A stretch of DNA of 64,000 nt from Altererythrobacter lutimaris (GCF_013371495.1 NZ_JABWTA010000001.1:2082693-2146692), one strand, 5' to 3'; shown: positions 1 to 10,135, counted from the stretch's first letter. Notes: generated from the sequence alone by a model not told the origin. A program made the numbers and translations.

Positions 1-26
1 TCCCAGGCGAACTGCAGATGCCTTAG
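1..26 (+). CDS. C-terminal tail of a gene upstream of lptA (probably lptC), truncated
   Basis: The window opens inside a reading frame that ends with the codons for PGELQMP and a TAG stop at 24-26, 14 bases before the lptA start. In alphaproteobacteria the gene directly before lptA is usually lptC, encoding the single-pass membrane subunit of the LPS transporter. That identity is inferred from position only; seven residues carry no family signature. Confidence 0.3.
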
Positions 27-40
27 GAAAGACGAGACGC

Positions 41-619
41 ATGACCAATACCGCTTCCAACCTTCCTTCGCTCAAGCAAGCGAGCCAGCTGATGCTGGCG
101 GGTTTTGCAGCGACGGCATTGCTGTTCGCTGGAATTGAACTGCAAGCGCAGGCGATTGCTGGCCACAATTCGAGCGCTCCGGTGACCTACTCAGCCGATC
201 GCATTGAACTGCAGGATCGACAGAACCGCGTCGTGCTCTCTGGCGATGTGAGGATCGAGCAAGCAGGTCTTACCGTTCGCGCCGCGCGCACCTTGGTAAA
301 TTATTCCGACTCTGGTGAGCTCAGCATTCAGCGCATCACAGCTGTCGGCGGGGTGGTGGTTACGCGGGGCAATGAAACAGCTCGCGGCGACACGGCGATC
401 TATGACTTCAATCGCCGCATCATCACAATGGCTGGCAATGTGCGCATCAATCGCGGTGGCGATACGCTGAATGGCGGTCGCCTCGTGATTGATCTGGCTT
501 CAGGGCTTTCAAGCGTGGATGGCCGCGGTGCACGCTCGTCGCCCGGTGCCGGAGGCGAGAATTCTAGCGGAAGAGTAAGCGGCCGCTTCGCTGTCCCGCA
601 AAATACCGACAGCGAATAA
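41..619 (+). CDS. lptA: LptA/OstA-family periplasmic LPS transport protein
   Basis: The 192-residue product has an N-terminal hydrophobic export segment (about residues 17-37, LMLAGFAATALLFAGIEL) and an OstA-like beta-jellyroll region at about 45-160. The repeating pattern includes YSADRIELQDRQNRVVLSGDV and GDTAIYDFNRRIITMAGNV, which is typical of LptA. The family bridges the periplasm between LptC in the inner membrane and LptD/LptE in the outer membrane to carry lipopolysaccharide. An AGGAAAGACGAG sequence precedes the ATG. The C-terminus (about 160-192) is a low-complexity Gly/Ser tail. The usual next gene, lptB, is absent; lptA is followed 16 bases later by a convergent sugar transferase. 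The lptE gene lies 2.5 kb away on the other strand. Confidence 0.85.
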   Translation: MTNTASNLPSLKQASQLMLAGFAATALLFAGIELQAQAIAGHNSSAPVTYSADRIELQDRQNRVVLSGDVRIEQAGLTVRAARTLVNYSDSGELSIQRITAVGGVVVTRGNETARGDTAIYDFNRRIITMAGNVRINRGGDTLNGGRLVIDLASGLSSVDGRGARSSPGAGGENSSGRVSGRFAVPQNTDSE

Positions 620-635
620 ATGAACGAGCCAGCGC

Positions 636-2039
636 CTAATAAGCGTTGGTGTGTGTGAGCACGCGCAAAGTTTGCAGTACGATCTGGGCATCGCGCGGTA
701 GCGACCAATTGTTGAGATACTCGAGATCTGCTTGCAAGCGATCAGTCAGATCTTTCTCTTCCTCTGTGCTGCCGCGATGTCCACGAACCTGCGCCAATCC
801 GGTAAGGCCCGGTTTCAAAGCATGACGCCGCCAGTAGCGGACATCGACTTCCCAGAAGAGCTTATTGTTGGCCCGGCTACCCAGTGCATGCGGACGCGGG
901 CCGACGATAGACATCTCGCCTCGCAGGACATTGATGAGCTGAGGCAGTTCATCAAGACTAGTCGATCGCAACCAACGGCCAAGACGCGTCACGCGTGTAT
1001 CTTCACGCGCAGTTGAAGCAGCACCATCGTGGTCCAAGCTCTCTTCACGCATCGTGCGGAACTTGAGCATGTTGAAGAACGTATTGCCTCGGCCAAGTCT
1101 ACGCTGGACGAACAACACCTTGCCGCCATCTTCGAGTTTTACAAACAGCGCGACCAACGCCAGCAGCGGAGCGAGCATTATTAACGCAGAACCTGCGACA
1201 ACCACGTCGAAGCCCCGCTTCATGATTCTTGCTCGCATCCCCAGAGGCCCTGTCGAAACCACAAGAGAGCTGCGATCTTGCTGCGGGTAACGCATCACAC
1301 CAAGCGCACCCAGATCATGCACAGGTTCGCTAATGATCTCGCCCTGGATGCCGGTGGACTTTAGCAAGTACGCCCAGTCTTCGCGCCGCTCTTTAGGGCA
1401 CGAAACAACAACCTTATCCTGATTACGCATGACCTTGCCGAGGCGATCGCGCATGAAGGGATCGTGACGCTCAGGTGAGAGACCGGCTTCAGCGGTCGCG
1501 ACAACTTGCGCGCGGGGTAGCCAAAAGCTTGGTCCGCCGTCATCGATAACCAACTCGTTTCGCACCTTTCCGCCCCATGCCCGCTGAAGGAACAAGGACA
1601 AGGCTTTACGAGACGCGATGATCATGACGCCGCTAAGCATCAGACCAAGAGTAAAGGTCACACGAGAAAAGCTCGTATTGGTCTTCAGATAGAAGGCGAT
1701 GAAGTTCAGCAATGCAGCCCCAATCACTAAAGCGACTAATGCTTGCCGGACTGCAAAGCGCCAGTTTTCAAGCGCTCGGGTAGAATACGCCGCGTTATAA
1801 AACGCAATCGTATAAAATATGGGCAGGAGCAGCTGCGCTTGCATCATTGCACGCGCTTCCCACCACACGCCGTTGTAAGCAAAACCTGCTATCGCGTAGC
1901 CCAACAGAATAAGGCCCAGATCCGTGACGAGCATGGCGATATACGCTCGCAAACGACGCCGCTCTAACGAAGGCGCTGAGCGGATCTCTGCATGACTCTT
2001 CGCAGTCTCGGGAGGGAGATGAGAGAATGGCTTGTTCAT
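636..2039 (-). CDS. Polyprenyl-phosphate glycosylphosphotransferase for exopolysaccharide synthesis
   Basis: This 467-residue integral membrane protein starts polysaccharide assembly by moving a sugar-1-phosphate from a nucleotide sugar to undecaprenyl phosphate. Several transmembrane segments occupy about residues 30-155 (for example AYIAMLVTDLGLILLGYAI), followed by a soluble domain. The C-terminal bacterial sugar transferase domain (about 270-467) begins at KRGFDVVVAGSALIMLAPLL and carries the conserved FNMLKFRTM, SLDELPQLINVLRGEMSIVGPRP and KPGLTGLAQVRG motifs. This is the WcaJ/ExoY/PssY architecture, and sugar specificity cannot be read from sequence. It lies 67 bases after holA on the same strand. 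galU at 12.7 kb could supply UDP-glucose. Confidence 0.88.
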   Translation of the reverse strand: MNKPFSHLPPETAKSHAEIRSAPSLERRRLRAYIAMLVTDLGLILLGYAIAGFAYNGVWWEARAMMQAQLLLPIFYTIAFYNAAYSTRALENWRFAVRQALVALVIGAALLNFIAFYLKTNTSFSRVTFTLGLMLSGVMIIASRKALSLFLQRAWGGKVRNELVIDDGGPSFWLPRAQVVATAEAGLSPERHDPFMRDRLGKVMRNQDKVVVSCPKERREDWAYLLKSTGIQGEIISEPVHDLGALGVMRYPQQDRSSLVVSTGPLGMRARIMKRGFDVVVAGSALIMLAPLLALVALFVKLEDGGKVLFVQRRLGRGNTFFNMLKFRTMREESLDHDGAASTAREDTRVTRLGRWLRSTSLDELPQLINVLRGEMSIVGPRPHALGSRANNKLFWEVDVRYWRRHALKPGLTGLAQVRGHRGSTEEEKDLTDRLQADLEYLNNWSLPRDAQIVLQTLRVLTHTNAY

Positions 2040-2106
2040 CAGATTGGCCCCACCCGCTTGTCTTGCGACAACTATCGTGGATTAACAAGCGCCTGAAGTG
2101 CGCTAT

Positions 2107-3150
2107 TTACGAGCGCTTAGCGGCGTAACGAGTGATTTCCACGAGTTCTTGAGCCAAAAGTGTCTCAGCGAACTGGCTATTGGCAAGCAAATCGCGGTGA
2201 ATAGACGTTAACCGTTGAACGAGGCGATCCAGTTTGAATCGCGGCCAGTGTTTCAATTGAGCCCGAATATCGCGTGCATCGCGCCAAAAAATACCCAGCC
2301 TCGCCTGTTGTCCGCGATCCAAGCGATCGATTGAGCCACCGGGGCCGAGCGCTGCTACGATCTTGACGAGCTGCACTGCGCGGCGCTCAACTGCAAGGAG
2401 CAAGCCGACAGGGTTGATCCGCAATTCGCGCATTCGCGCAAGCTCACTATCCAACCGCGTCAAATCGCCGCTCAACACAGCATTGACGAGCGGCATGAAG
2501 CCATCTTCTTCGGTCGTTGCCCCGATGGCGTCCAAATCCTCGGCCTGCACCTGTTTGGGCGTTTGCGGCGCAGCATCGAGATAAAGAGCGAGCTTGTCGA
2601 CTTCGGATTGAGCTAGCCGAACATCCAGACTTGCCCCGCGCGCGATCCGTTCAGCCAAATGCCCAGGCAGGCTCAGTCCCGCAGCATCGCCCATCCCGCG
2701 AACGCTTGCGGATACATTCGCAATGTCCGGCGGGTAAAACATCGCGACACACGCGTCCTTACGCTTCTCTAGCAATTTAGCGGTGCGCGACTTGTCCGTG
2801 GCGGATGTTGCGACGATAACCACCGGACAAGCCTCGCCCGCATTTGCTTCGCTTGTTTCGATTAGGGCTTTGACAGCGTCATGTGCTTCATCACCCGTTG
2901 CGCGCACCCACAGATGCCGCTTGTCGCCGAAAAGAGATGTGGTTCGCGCCTCATCGCCGAGCAGTGCCGGATCGGCTCTCAAAGCAGAGCCAGACAGCTC
3001 GATTTTCTCGCCTGCCTGCGGAATGTGGTCGACAATCTTGCGCGCCGCGGCAGAAGCGCCAGCTTCATCAGGACCGCAAAAGAAGAAAATGCCGCAAGCT
3101 TGAGCCGCGTTCTGTGCTTGTGAATTGAAGTTCTTTTGAGTGAGCTTCAT
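2107..3150 (-). CDS. holA: DNA polymerase III subunit delta
   Basis: The 347-residue product is the delta subunit of the clamp-loader complex, which opens the beta sliding clamp for loading onto primed DNA. The start, MKLTQKNFNSQAQNA, is followed by a degenerate P-loop-like region (FFFCGPDEAGASAAARKI) and the C-terminal helical collar domain with LLLAVERRAVQLVKIVAAL. The length matches the family. It is the last gene of the leuS-lptE-holA group and starts 10 bases after lptE, an order common in alphaproteobacteria that supports both assignments. Confidence 0.88.
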   Translation of the reverse strand: MKLTQKNFNSQAQNAAQACGIFFFCGPDEAGASAAARKIVDHIPQAGEKIELSGSALRADPALLGDEARTTSLFGDKRHLWVRATGDEAHDAVKALIETSEANAGEACPVVIVATSATDKSRTAKLLEKRKDACVAMFYPPDIANVSASVRGMGDAAGLSLPGHLAERIARGASLDVRLAQSEVDKLALYLDAAPQTPKQVQAEDLDAIGATTEEDGFMPLVNAVLSGDLTRLDSELARMRELRINPVGLLLAVERRAVQLVKIVAALGPGGSIDRLDRGQQARLGIFWRDARDIRAQLKHWPRFKLDRLVQRLTSIHRDLLANSQFAETLLAQELVEITRYAAKRS

Positions 3151-3160
3151 CGAGTGCAGA

Positions 3161-3661
3161 TCACTCAGCTTGTTCGGCTTCGCGGAGCGTCAACGAAACC
3201 TGCGTAACAATCCGGTCAGCAACTTCGACAGCGAGATTTTCCAGCGCCGTTTGCTCCGCAGCGATAGTCGCATATTCGCTGGAGACGACGTCAATTCCAG
3301 CATCCGCCCCTGATGTCGCATCAAGCATGATCTCGCCAGTGCTCGTATCGATCAGCTGATAACGAGCACGCAGAATGCGCCGCTCGCGACTGATCGTATC
3401 ATCGTTGAGAACCCCAAGCGCTTCCAAGGAGTCGTCGAGCCTCACATCCAATCGATATCGGTTGGAGGTATCACCCGCTGCACCGAAACGATCCTGCAGA
3501 GCATTGCGCATCAACCAACCGGCACGCCCAGGTATGGGCGGAACATCGACAGCAGCAAGACCTCGCGCGACAGATGCATCGCTCCCGCCTGCATACATAG
3601 GCTGGAGCCCGCAAGCAGCGAGCGCAAAGACGGCAGGTATCAAGGCGAGTGCGCGGATCAT
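3161..3661 (-). CDS. lptE: LPS-assembly lipoprotein LptE
   Basis: The 166-residue product has a lipoprotein signal peptide with lipobox LAAC at about residue 17 ([20 protein letters not shown]), so it should be lipidated and sent to the outer membrane. LptE plugs the LptD barrel and helps insert LPS. Features typical of the alphaproteobacterial version are GLQPMY just after the lipidated Cys, and the segments YRLDVRLDD and [12 protein letters not shown]. Its start overlaps the leuS stop by 4 bases, so the two are probably translationally coupled. Confidence 0.85.
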   Translation of the reverse strand: MIRALALIPAVFALAACGLQPMYAGGSDASVARGLAAVDVPPIPGRAGWLMRNALQDRFGAAGDTSNRYRLDVRLDDSLEALGVLNDDTISRERRILRARYQLIDTSTGEIMLDATSGADAGIDVVSSEYATIAAEQTALENLAVEVADRIVTQVSLTLREAEQAE

Positions 3662-6180
3662 CCGGTCACAATATTGACGAGCCTATCGGGCACGACAATC
3701 ACTTTTCGCACTGCGGCGCCATCAATCGAGCGCTGAACCTTCTCACTCGCAAGCGCAAGCGCTTCAAGATCGTCCTTTGATGCTCCCTTGGGTGCAGTGA
3801 GCGTATCGCGCAATTTGCCCATGTGCTGGACAGCGATGGTGACCTCGTCTTCCACGAGCAGAGCCGGATCAACTTCTGGCCATGGCGCATCGGCAATCAG
3901 TCCATGCTCGCCGAAACGCGACCATAGCTCTTCCGCCAGATGCGGCATCATCGGCGCAGCCATGAGCAATAGGTCGCGCATCGCCGCACTGCGAGATGCG
4001 GAGGTTTGCGCCTTCTCGACAGCGCTAGTGAGCTCGTAAAGCCGCGCGACCGCCTTGTTGAAACTAAGAGCTTCAATATCATCCGCGACTGCTGCGATGG
4101 TCTGGTGCGTCTTGCGCGCGAGTGCTTTGTCTTCGCCTTCAGCGCTTTCGTCATATTGCGCGAGCAAACGCCAAAGCCGCTGTACGAAACGGCTACAACC
4201 TTCGATCCCTGCAGCCGACCAAGGCAGGTCGCGCTCTGGCGGGCTGTCTGACAGCATGAACCAACGCACAGCGTCTGCACCATATTCCGCGATGATGTCA
4301 TCGGGATCGACAACATTCTTCTTGGACTTCGACATCTTGATGACGCGGCCAATATCGACCGGCTTGCCATCGGATTGGAGTGTCGCGCCTTTGCTGTCGC
4401 GATCCACTTCGGCGGGGGTGAAGTAGACTTCGCGCCCGTCCTCCTTGCGCGAATACGTCTCATGCGTGACCATGCCTTGTGTAAAGAGCGACGCGAAAGG
4501 CTCAGCAAAATCGAGCTTGCCGACATGCTGCAAAGCGCGCGTCCAGAACCGCGCATAAAGCAAGTGCAGGATCGCATGCTCAATGCCGCCAATATACTGG
4601 TTTACCGGGAGCCACTTCGCGACTTCAATTGCATCAAACGGCTTGTCCGCCGGCTGACTTGCAAAGCGCAGGAAATACCAGCTGGAATTGATGAATGTGT
4701 CGAGCGTATCAGTCTCGCGCATTGCAGGTGCACCGCAAGACGGGCATTCGACGTGCTTCCAGGTCGGATGACGCTCCAAGGGATTGCCGGGTGTCGAGAA
4801 GTCTACGTCTTCCGGCAGCTCGACTGGAAGCTGATCCTTGGGCACTGGCAAAACACCGCAAGCATTGCAGTGGATGAAAGGGATTGGCGTCCCCCAATAG
4901 CGCTGACGGCTCGCCCCCCAATCGCGCAAGCGCCAGACAGTTGTGCCTTTGCCCCAACCGCCTCGTTCAGCGCGCGCGATAACATCTGACTTGGCGTCCT
5001 CGACGCTCATGCCGTCAAGGAAGTCCGAATTGACGATCACGCCATCGCCCGACTCAGCCTCACCTTCGAATGGCTTTGAAGCTTCAGCAACTGACGATGC
5101 GACCACGCGTGGGATCGGCAAATTGTACTTCGTTGCGAATTCGAAATCGCGTTGGTCGTGTCCCGGGACAGCCATGATCGCGCCCGTGCCGTAATCCATT
5201 AGCACGAAGTTCGCGATGTAAACGGGCAAGTCAGCGCCAGTGAACGGGTGCTTCGCAGTGAGGCCGGTGTCGAGGCCCAGCTTTTCAGCAGTCTCGAGCT
5301 CGGCAGCGGTCGTGCCGCCTTTCTTGCAAAGCTCGATGAATTTCTGCGTATTCGGATTACCGATTGAAATGCTCTGGGAGACCGGGTGGTCCGCTGCGAC
5401 CGCAACAAAGCTAGCCCCGAAGATCGTGTCCGGGCGTGTGGTGTAGACAGGAAGCTGGTCGCCATTGGAGAGCTCGAACGAGAACTCAAGGCCTGATGAT
5501 TTACCGATCCAGTTTTCCTGCATCAGCTTTACCTTGTCCGGCCAATCCTCGAGCTCGTTCAGACCTTCCAGCAGATCCTCGGCGAACTGCGTAATCTTTA
5601 GAAACCACTGATTGAGCTTGCGCTTTTCAACCGGCGCGCCTGATCGCCAGCCGCAACCATCAATGACTTGCTCATTCGCGAGCACCGTCATGTCTACGGG
5701 GTCCCAATTGACCTCACTTTCCTTACGATAGAGCAGGCCTGCTTCGTAAAGATCGATGAAGAGCGCTTGCTCGTGCCCATAATATTCCGGATCACAGGTG
5801 GCGAACTCGCGCGTCCAGTCAAGCGCGAAGCCCAACCGCTTCAACTGCGCTTTCATGTTCGCAATGTTCTCGCGCGTCCAACCGCCAGGATGCACGCCCT
5901 TTTCCATTGCCGCGTTTTCTGCAGGCATGCCGAATGCATCCCACCCCATCGGGTGGAGCACTTCGTGTCCGGTCATCTTCTTGTAGCGCGCAAGCACATC
6001 GCCCATCGTGTAATTGCGCACATGGCCAATATGGATGCGCCCGGACGGGTAAGGGAACATCTCAAGGATGTAGCTCTTGGGCTTGGGTGAGTTGCTGTCA
6101 GCAGCAAAGGTTGCAGCCTCGTCCCAGGCACACTGCCAGCGCCCGTCTGCGCTGGACGGATCGAAACGCGTATCAGTCAT
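3658..6180 (-). CDS. leuS: Leucyl-tRNA synthetase
   Basis: This 840-residue class I aminoacyl-tRNA synthetase charges tRNA-Leu in the cytoplasm. The HIGH-type motif is [18 protein letters not shown] (about 43-60) and the KMSKS loop is [15 protein letters not shown] (about 610). The CP1 editing domain is intact, with the threonine-rich [12 protein letters not shown] and the [18 protein letters not shown] segment whose Asp holds the mischarged amino acid. A zinc-type cluster is visible in CNACGVLP and [18 protein letters not shown]. The length is close to the usual 860. It follows the DUF3576 lipoprotein gene by 25 bases and overlaps lptE by 4. Confidence 0.98.
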   Translation of the reverse strand: MTDTRFDPSSADGRWQCAWDEAATFAADSNSPKPKSYILEMFPYPSGRIHIGHVRNYTMGDVLARYKKMTGHEVLHPMGWDAFGMPAENAAMEKGVHPGGWTRENIANMKAQLKRLGFALDWTREFATCDPEYYGHEQALFIDLYEAGLLYRKESEVNWDPVDMTVLANEQVIDGCGWRSGAPVEKRKLNQWFLKITQFAEDLLEGLNELEDWPDKVKLMQENWIGKSSGLEFSFELSNGDQLPVYTTRPDTIFGASFVAVAADHPVSQSISIGNPNTQKFIELCKKGGTTAAELETAEKLGLDTGLTAKHPFTGADLPVYIANFVLMDYGTGAIMAVPGHDQRDFEFATKYNLPIPRVVASSVAEASKPFEGEAESGDGVIVNSDFLDGMSVEDAKSDVIARAERGGWGKGTTVWRLRDWGASRQRYWGTPIPFIHCNACGVLPVPKDQLPVELPEDVDFSTPGNPLERHPTWKHVECPSCGAPAMRETDTLDTFINSSWYFLRFASQPADKPFDAIEVAKWLPVNQYIGGIEHAILHLLYARFWTRALQHVGKLDFAEPFASLFTQGMVTHETYSRKEDGREVYFTPAEVDRDSKGATLQSDGKPVDIGRVIKMSKSKKNVVDPDDIIAEYGADAVRWFMLSDSPPERDLPWSAAGIEGCSRFVQRLWRLLAQYDESAEGEDKALARKTHQTIAAVADDIEALSFNKAVARLYELTSAVEKAQTSASRSAAMRDLLLMAAPMMPHLAEELWSRFGEHGLIADAPWPEVDPALLVEDEVTIAVQHMGKLRDTLTAPKGASKDDLEALALASEKVQRSIDGAAVRKVIVVPDRLVNIVTG

Positions 6181-6205
6181 TAGAACCCCGTTAGGGCGGA
6201 TTGTG

Positions 6206-6658
6206 TCAGGAAGCTACGGCTTTGCGGCGCAGATCGCGCGCTTTAGTGAGGATTATATCCTCGAGTTTCTGGACGGTCGCCGCCTGAACTGGAGCATCAA
6301 CCCAGCCCGTGCCTTGCGAAACCTGACGGCTAGCCGCAACACGGAGTGCGTCGGCGCGCAAATCCTGGTCTAGGATCGTGACGGTAACCTTCACGCGCTC
6401 GTTGGGGTTGCTCGGATTGGCATACCAGTCCGTCACGATAACGCCGCCCGCGCTATCAGCCTGAAGCAATGGCGCAAATGCTACCGTATCGAGCGCCGCG
6501 CGCCAGAGATAGGAATTCACGCCAATCGTGTTTACTTGCGATGCGGCAAGATCAGCTTGAGGGCGCTCAGATCCGCCGCAGGCAGCAACCCCGAGACAGG
6601 CAGCACCGATCAAAAATGGGCGTGCAATTCGGCTTGCGTTTGTCATCTTCGCACTCAT
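6206..6658 (-). CDS. DUF3576 lipoprotein
   Basis: The 150-residue protein has a signal peptide ending in a lipobox ([12 protein letters not shown], Cys at about 27). The core matches DUF3576: [57 protein letters not shown]. It is probably attached to the periplasmic face of a membrane; its biochemical role is unknown. In alphaproteobacteria this gene regularly stands directly before leuS, lptE and holA, which suggests, but does not prove, a part in outer-membrane or LPS assembly. A second Met four codons later is an alternative start. Confidence 0.85.
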   Translation of the reverse strand: MSAKMTNASRIARPFLIGAACLGVAACGGSERPQADLAASQVNTIGVNSYLWRAALDTVAFAPLLQADSAGGVIVTDWYANPSNPNERVKVTVTILDQDLRADALRVAASRQVSQGTGWVDAPVQAATVQKLEDIILTKARDLRRKAVAS

Positions 6659-7078
6659 GGCTCGTCTTTATTCCTCAATTGTTCGCCAGCGGCTCTGTTG
6701 ATGCTCTATACCGAGCCTGACAGCGGCGACAAGGCATCGCGCGCCAGCCAGATGGCTCAGGGCCGATTGTTCCCCGCTTATGCCGAGATATGGCCTGTAT
6801 TGAAGGTGAATGAGCCAATGTGAGATTGGTTGTTGTGGAGAGTATGCAACAGATTGAGTCCCGCATATGCACTTTGCCTGAGAATCGGTTGCATTCGAAA
6901 GCAACATAATTCTACCATCATCCGGTCATACGCTTCTGCATGTGTGAGTCGTCGGCTGGTGATCAAAGTCAGCTTCAGTTCATAGAAGTGCGTCTTGGAA
7001 GCGTAGTGCACAGGTCTGATTTCTATTGTGCGGCACCTTGCCGTTGAAGTCGGATCCGGCAGATTTGAAGGGAAATCG
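6659..7078. other. 420-base intergenic region without a recognised gene
   Basis: This stretch lies between two divergently transcribed genes and must hold both promoters. Open frames here are short, lack convincing ribosome binding sites and resemble nothing known to me. I see no tRNA and no strong terminator. It is AT-richer than its flanks around 6880-6990. Confidence 0.5.
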
Positions 7079-7825
7079 ATGCCACAGCGAGTTGCATTTA
7101 GCGGAATGAAGAGGCGTAACCTGCCTCTTATTGCCGCTGCCTGCGCGCTGGCATTTGGTGTTCCAAATTCGGGCATGGCGGTGGCTTCGCTGGCCGATGG
7201 CGCAGTCGCTAGCGATACGGGCGAGTTCCCTATCTTCACACCAGCCTCGGTTGATCCCGCGCTCGCTTTGCGGGTTGCAGAGCGGGCTGGTCAGGACGGA
7301 ATGCGCTTTACCCCGGCTGAAACATCCTCGCGTGATCGCACAGTTACCGTGGCCGTGCGTGTCGATGACAATACAGCTCGTGCGATCAGCCTGCGTAAGG
7401 CGATTGATAACGTGCCAAGTGCGAGTGATCGCATCGCCGCGATTACGCCAACGCGCTACAATCTGGGTATTTCTCGCGGGTATCAGAGCTTTGCTAAACC
7501 GGTCGCGCTGCCAAATGTTGTGCGCAACGTCGATATGCCGGACTTGGCAGAATACAGCCCTTCAGCTCCAACAGCCGAGGATAAGCCAAGCCGGTTCCAA
7601 CCGCGCATCGCGTTGGAAGGTAATAGCAAGGTTGGCCGCTCGGTCGGTACATTTGAAGCGCTTGGCAATCAGTCGGTTGATCTAGGCGGCGCCTATTCGA
7701 TTACGCGCAATCTGGACGTTACCGCTGGCGTGCGACTCAGCCAAGAACGTGATCGCCTCGCTCCGCTGACCGATTCAGCGCAGGATAGTCAGGCTGTCTA
7801 TGTCGGAACACAGTTCCGCTTCTGA
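7079..7825 (+). CDS. Hypothetical exported protein with beta-barrel-like C-terminus
   Basis: I do not recognise the family. The ATG at 7079 is preferred because GAAGGGAAATCG stands just before it; a Met at 7106 would begin exactly at the signal peptide (MKRRNLPLIAAACALAFGV). The product is about 248 residues. The C-terminal third alternates polar and hydrophobic residues (IALEGNSKVG, VDLGGAYSITRNLDVTAGVRL, AVYVGTQFRF) and ends in an aromatic Phe, as outer-membrane beta-strands do. This hints at an outer-membrane or periplasmic location. It is 206 bases before phaB with no shown functional link. Confidence 0.65.
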   Translation: MPQRVAFSGMKRRNLPLIAAACALAFGVPNSGMAVASLADGAVASDTGEFPIFTPASVDPALALRVAERAGQDGMRFTPAETSSRDRTVTVAVRVDDNTARAISLRKAIDNVPSASDRIAAITPTRYNLGISRGYQSFAKPVALPNVVRNVDMPDLAEYSPSAPTAEDKPSRFQPRIALEGNSKVGRSVGTFEALGNQSVDLGGAYSITRNLDVTAGVRLSQERDRLAPLTDSAQDSQAVYVGTQFRF

Positions 7826-8031
7826 TGCATCCACGCGGTCGATGGCGCGCTTCACTTAACAGTCCATTTGGCCAGTTTCTCGGCCAGCTCACACGGTCAT
7901 TCGTATTCAATGGCCAGGGTGTGCGTGAAACCCTTCCCTCTCTCATACCATTTGCTAACTTGGCCAAGAATGATGCCTTGCTCCAAGGCGTTGATGGACG
8001 AGCGCTCAATTCGGCTCGGAAGGGGTAACTT

Positions 8032-8754
8032 ATGGCTAGAGTGGCGATTGTAACAGGCGGAACCCGCGGCATCGGCCGCGCAATCTGCGAGAAATTGCAG
8101 CAGGACGGCTTCACGGTTGTCGCAAACTATGCTGGCAATGACGCAGCAGCCAACCAGCTCAAAGCAGACACCGGCATCCAAAGCTATAAATGGGATGTAG
8201 GCGATCACGAAGCATGTCTGAAAGGCTGTGCCAAAGTAGCTGAGGAAGTTGGCCAAGTTGATGTGGTGGTCAATAATGCCGGGATCACACGTGATGGCAC
8301 GCTTCACAAAATGAGCTTCGAAGACTGGAACGAGGTGATGCGCATCAATCTCGGAGGCTGTTTCAATATGGCCAAAGCGTGCTTCCCGGGAATGCGCGAA
8401 CGCAATTGGGGGCGCATCGTGAATATCGGGTCAATCAACGGTCAGGCCGGGCAATACGGCCAGGTCAATTACGCTGCTGCGAAATCAGGTATTCACGGCT
8501 TTACCAAAGCGCTTGCGCAAGAAGGCGCAAAGTTTGGCGTGACCGTCAATGCAATCGCGCCTGGATATATCGACACGGATATGGTTGCCGCAGTGCCAGA
8601 GCCAGTACTGGAGAAAATTGTCGCAAAGATCCCGGTGGGGCGTCTTGGGCACGCAGACGAGATCGCTCGCGGTGTAAGTTTCCTGTGCGCTGAAGAAGGC
8701 GGCTTCGTCACAGGCTCAACCATGAGCATTAATGGCGGTCAGCATATGTATTGA
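8032..8754 (+). CDS. phaB: Acetoacetyl-CoA reductase
   Basis: This 240-residue short-chain dehydrogenase reduces acetoacetyl-CoA to (R)-3-hydroxybutyryl-CoA with NADPH, the second step of polyhydroxybutyrate synthesis. The nucleotide-binding motif is VTGGTRGIGRAI at the N-terminus, followed by NNAG, the catalytic Ser in NIGSINGQAGQYGQVNY, and the YAAAK Tyr-Lys pair. PhaB-typical segments are DVVVNNAGITRDGTLHKM and NAIAPGYIDTDMV. AAGGGG is a good ribosome binding site 7 bases before the ATG. A strong hairpin terminator follows. No phaA or phaC is in the window, so a close FabG-like reductase is possible but less likely. Confidence 0.85.
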   Translation: MARVAIVTGGTRGIGRAICEKLQQDGFTVVANYAGNDAAANQLKADTGIQSYKWDVGDHEACLKGCAKVAEEVGQVDVVVNNAGITRDGTLHKMSFEDWNEVMRINLGGCFNMAKACFPGMRERNWGRIVNIGSINGQAGQYGQVNYAAAKSGIHGFTKALAQEGAKFGVTVNAIAPGYIDTDMVAAVPEPVLEKIVAKIPVGRLGHADEIARGVSFLCAEEGGFVTGSTMSINGGQHMY

Positions 8755-8783
8755 TCCGCAGCCGTCACTTCCAACAATTGCAA

Positions 8784-8816
8784 AAAAAGGGGCGAGCCGC
8801 GAGGCCCGCCCCTTTT
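8784..8816. terminator. Bidirectional intrinsic terminator between phaB and ompA-like gene
   Basis: AAAAGGGGCGAGCC and GGCCCGCCCCTTTT form a stem with one mismatch and a very short loop, with A's on one side and T's on the other. It can therefore stop transcription from both directions. It sits between two convergent genes. Confidence 0.85.
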
Positions 8817-8840
8817 GTCATTTTGTGCAAGACTTAAATC

Positions 8841-9737
8841 TTAGCTCTCGTCGACAGCCTTGCTGACGAGGATGTTTACGGAAACACGGCGGTTCTGCGC
8901 GCGACCTTCCGGAGTGCTGTTGTCCGCCATCGGATCTGATTCAGCCATGCCGGTCGGCGTCAGCATACGCCATGGAGCCCATGAACACTTCTGCTGCAGA
9001 TAGTTGACCACACGGCCTGCACGACGCTCGCTCAGGACCTGGTTGTAGTCTTCATCGCCAACCGAATCGGTGTAGCCGACGACGAGCAACAGAGCATTGT
9101 CCATTGAACCGGCGTTGGCAGCAGCTTCGCACAACTCTGCTTCGGCTGCTGGCGACAGCTTCCACTTGCCAGTGTCGAAATAGACGTTGGTGGTGCCTTT
9201 GATGTTGTACTGGTCGATATTAGCGACACGGCCGCGCAGCGCTTCGGTTGCTGCAGCATTCTCAGAGATCGCTGATTCGTTCTGCGAGAAACGCTGATTT
9301 GTGCCGGTACGGATCATCTCGGCTGTCTTCAGGTCTTTGTTGCTGACAGCAACTTTCGTCGCAACCAAGCCGTTGTTCCAGCGCACAGTGTCAACCGTGA
9401 CCGGAAGACCGTTGAGCAGTGCTTCAGATGACAAGCTATCACGGCTCAGGCCAAGGAACCCGCCCTTGGCGCGGATCTCAGTGCCGGAACTCAGTGTGAC
9501 AACGGTGTTGGTGCCACCAGCGCTGGTCACCTGCATCTTGTCCGCGTTGCGGGCAGAAATGAAACCTTCAATTTCTGGACCCTCAGGAAGACCCTCGAGG
9601 TCCGCAGGTGCAGACCCTGTTACTGTAGTGAGAATATCACCTTCAGCCGCTTCTTGCGCCGCCAGGTTGGCTGACATCGGCATGGCCAGCATAGCGGCCA
9701 GGACGAAAGCGCCTGACGTTTTGGAAATGGTACGCAT
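8841..9737 (-). CDS. OmpA-family outer membrane protein
   Basis: The 298-residue protein has a signal peptide (FVLAAMLAMPMSANLAAQ, cleavage near residue 28), a middle region of unknown fold (about 45-170, with SSGTEIRAKGGFLGL) and a C-terminal OmpA-like peptidoglycan-binding domain (about 180-298). The domain shows VYFDTGKWKLSPAAEAEL, VVGYTDSVGDEDYNQVLSERRA, and a final NRRVSVNIL in place of the usual NRRVEI. It probably tethers the outer membrane to the cell wall. GAAGGAG is a strong ribosome binding site. The 5' leader carries a hairpin (CGCGGT/ACCGCG near 9780-9801), so post-transcriptional control is possible. Confidence 0.85.
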   Translation of the reverse strand: MRTISKTSGAFVLAAMLAMPMSANLAAQEAAEGDILTTVTGSAPADLEGLPEGPEIEGFISARNADKMQVTSAGGTNTVVTLSSGTEIRAKGGFLGLSRDSLSSEALLNGLPVTVDTVRWNNGLVATKVAVSNKDLKTAEMIRTGTNQRFSQNESAISENAAATEALRGRVANIDQYNIKGTTNVYFDTGKWKLSPAAEAELCEAAANAGSMDNALLLVVGYTDSVGDEDYNQVLSERRAGRVVNYLQQKCSWAPWRMLTPTGMAESDPMADNSTPEGRAQNRRVSVNILVSKAVDES

Positions 9738-10084
9738 TATTTACTCCTTCAAATACTCGATTCCCGAATCCGTATGATCGCGGTGTGGCATCCGACCGCG
9801 CGTTTCATGGCGTGTCCGGTGTTCATTTTCTTTCAATGATATTGATATCTGCGCAGCGGGGGGCTGCAGGTGGACGCCATTGACGGGCTGAGTGTTCGCC
9901 TTAACCTTTCTGGCAGATGAACAAGCCTGTGAACAACCGCGTGAGGGAGGTTAGTTTGACAGCGCCTTGCGGCGAACCGTTGTGATTGCTTCGCGTCATG
10001 ACGCCACGAACAGCATACGGAAGTCGACGAACGCACCCGCAATATCCTGCGAGCGGATGGAATCGATGCGCGGTATATCAAGTC

Positions 10085-10135
10085 GCAGAGTTCCCCTCGC
10101 CGATGCGGATTGCATCACGAAGAGGGCAACTCTGC
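10085..10135. other. Two-tier hairpin in the 9738-10196 intergenic region
   Basis: Arms at 10085-10098 (GCAGAGTTCCCCTC) and 10122-10135 (GAGGGCAACTCTGC) pair over 14 positions with one mismatch. Inside, GATGC (10102-10106) pairs with GCATC (10112-10116). No T-run flanks it on either strand, so it is not a standard terminator. The rest of this 459-base gap shows no gene I can support. Confidence 0.6.

Noticed and set aside
7825..8028. 67-residue frame between the 7079 gene and phaB
   Set aside because: It starts inside the preceding stop codon and ends just before phaB, but third codon positions lack the G/C preference of neighbouring genes and no ribosome binding site fits.
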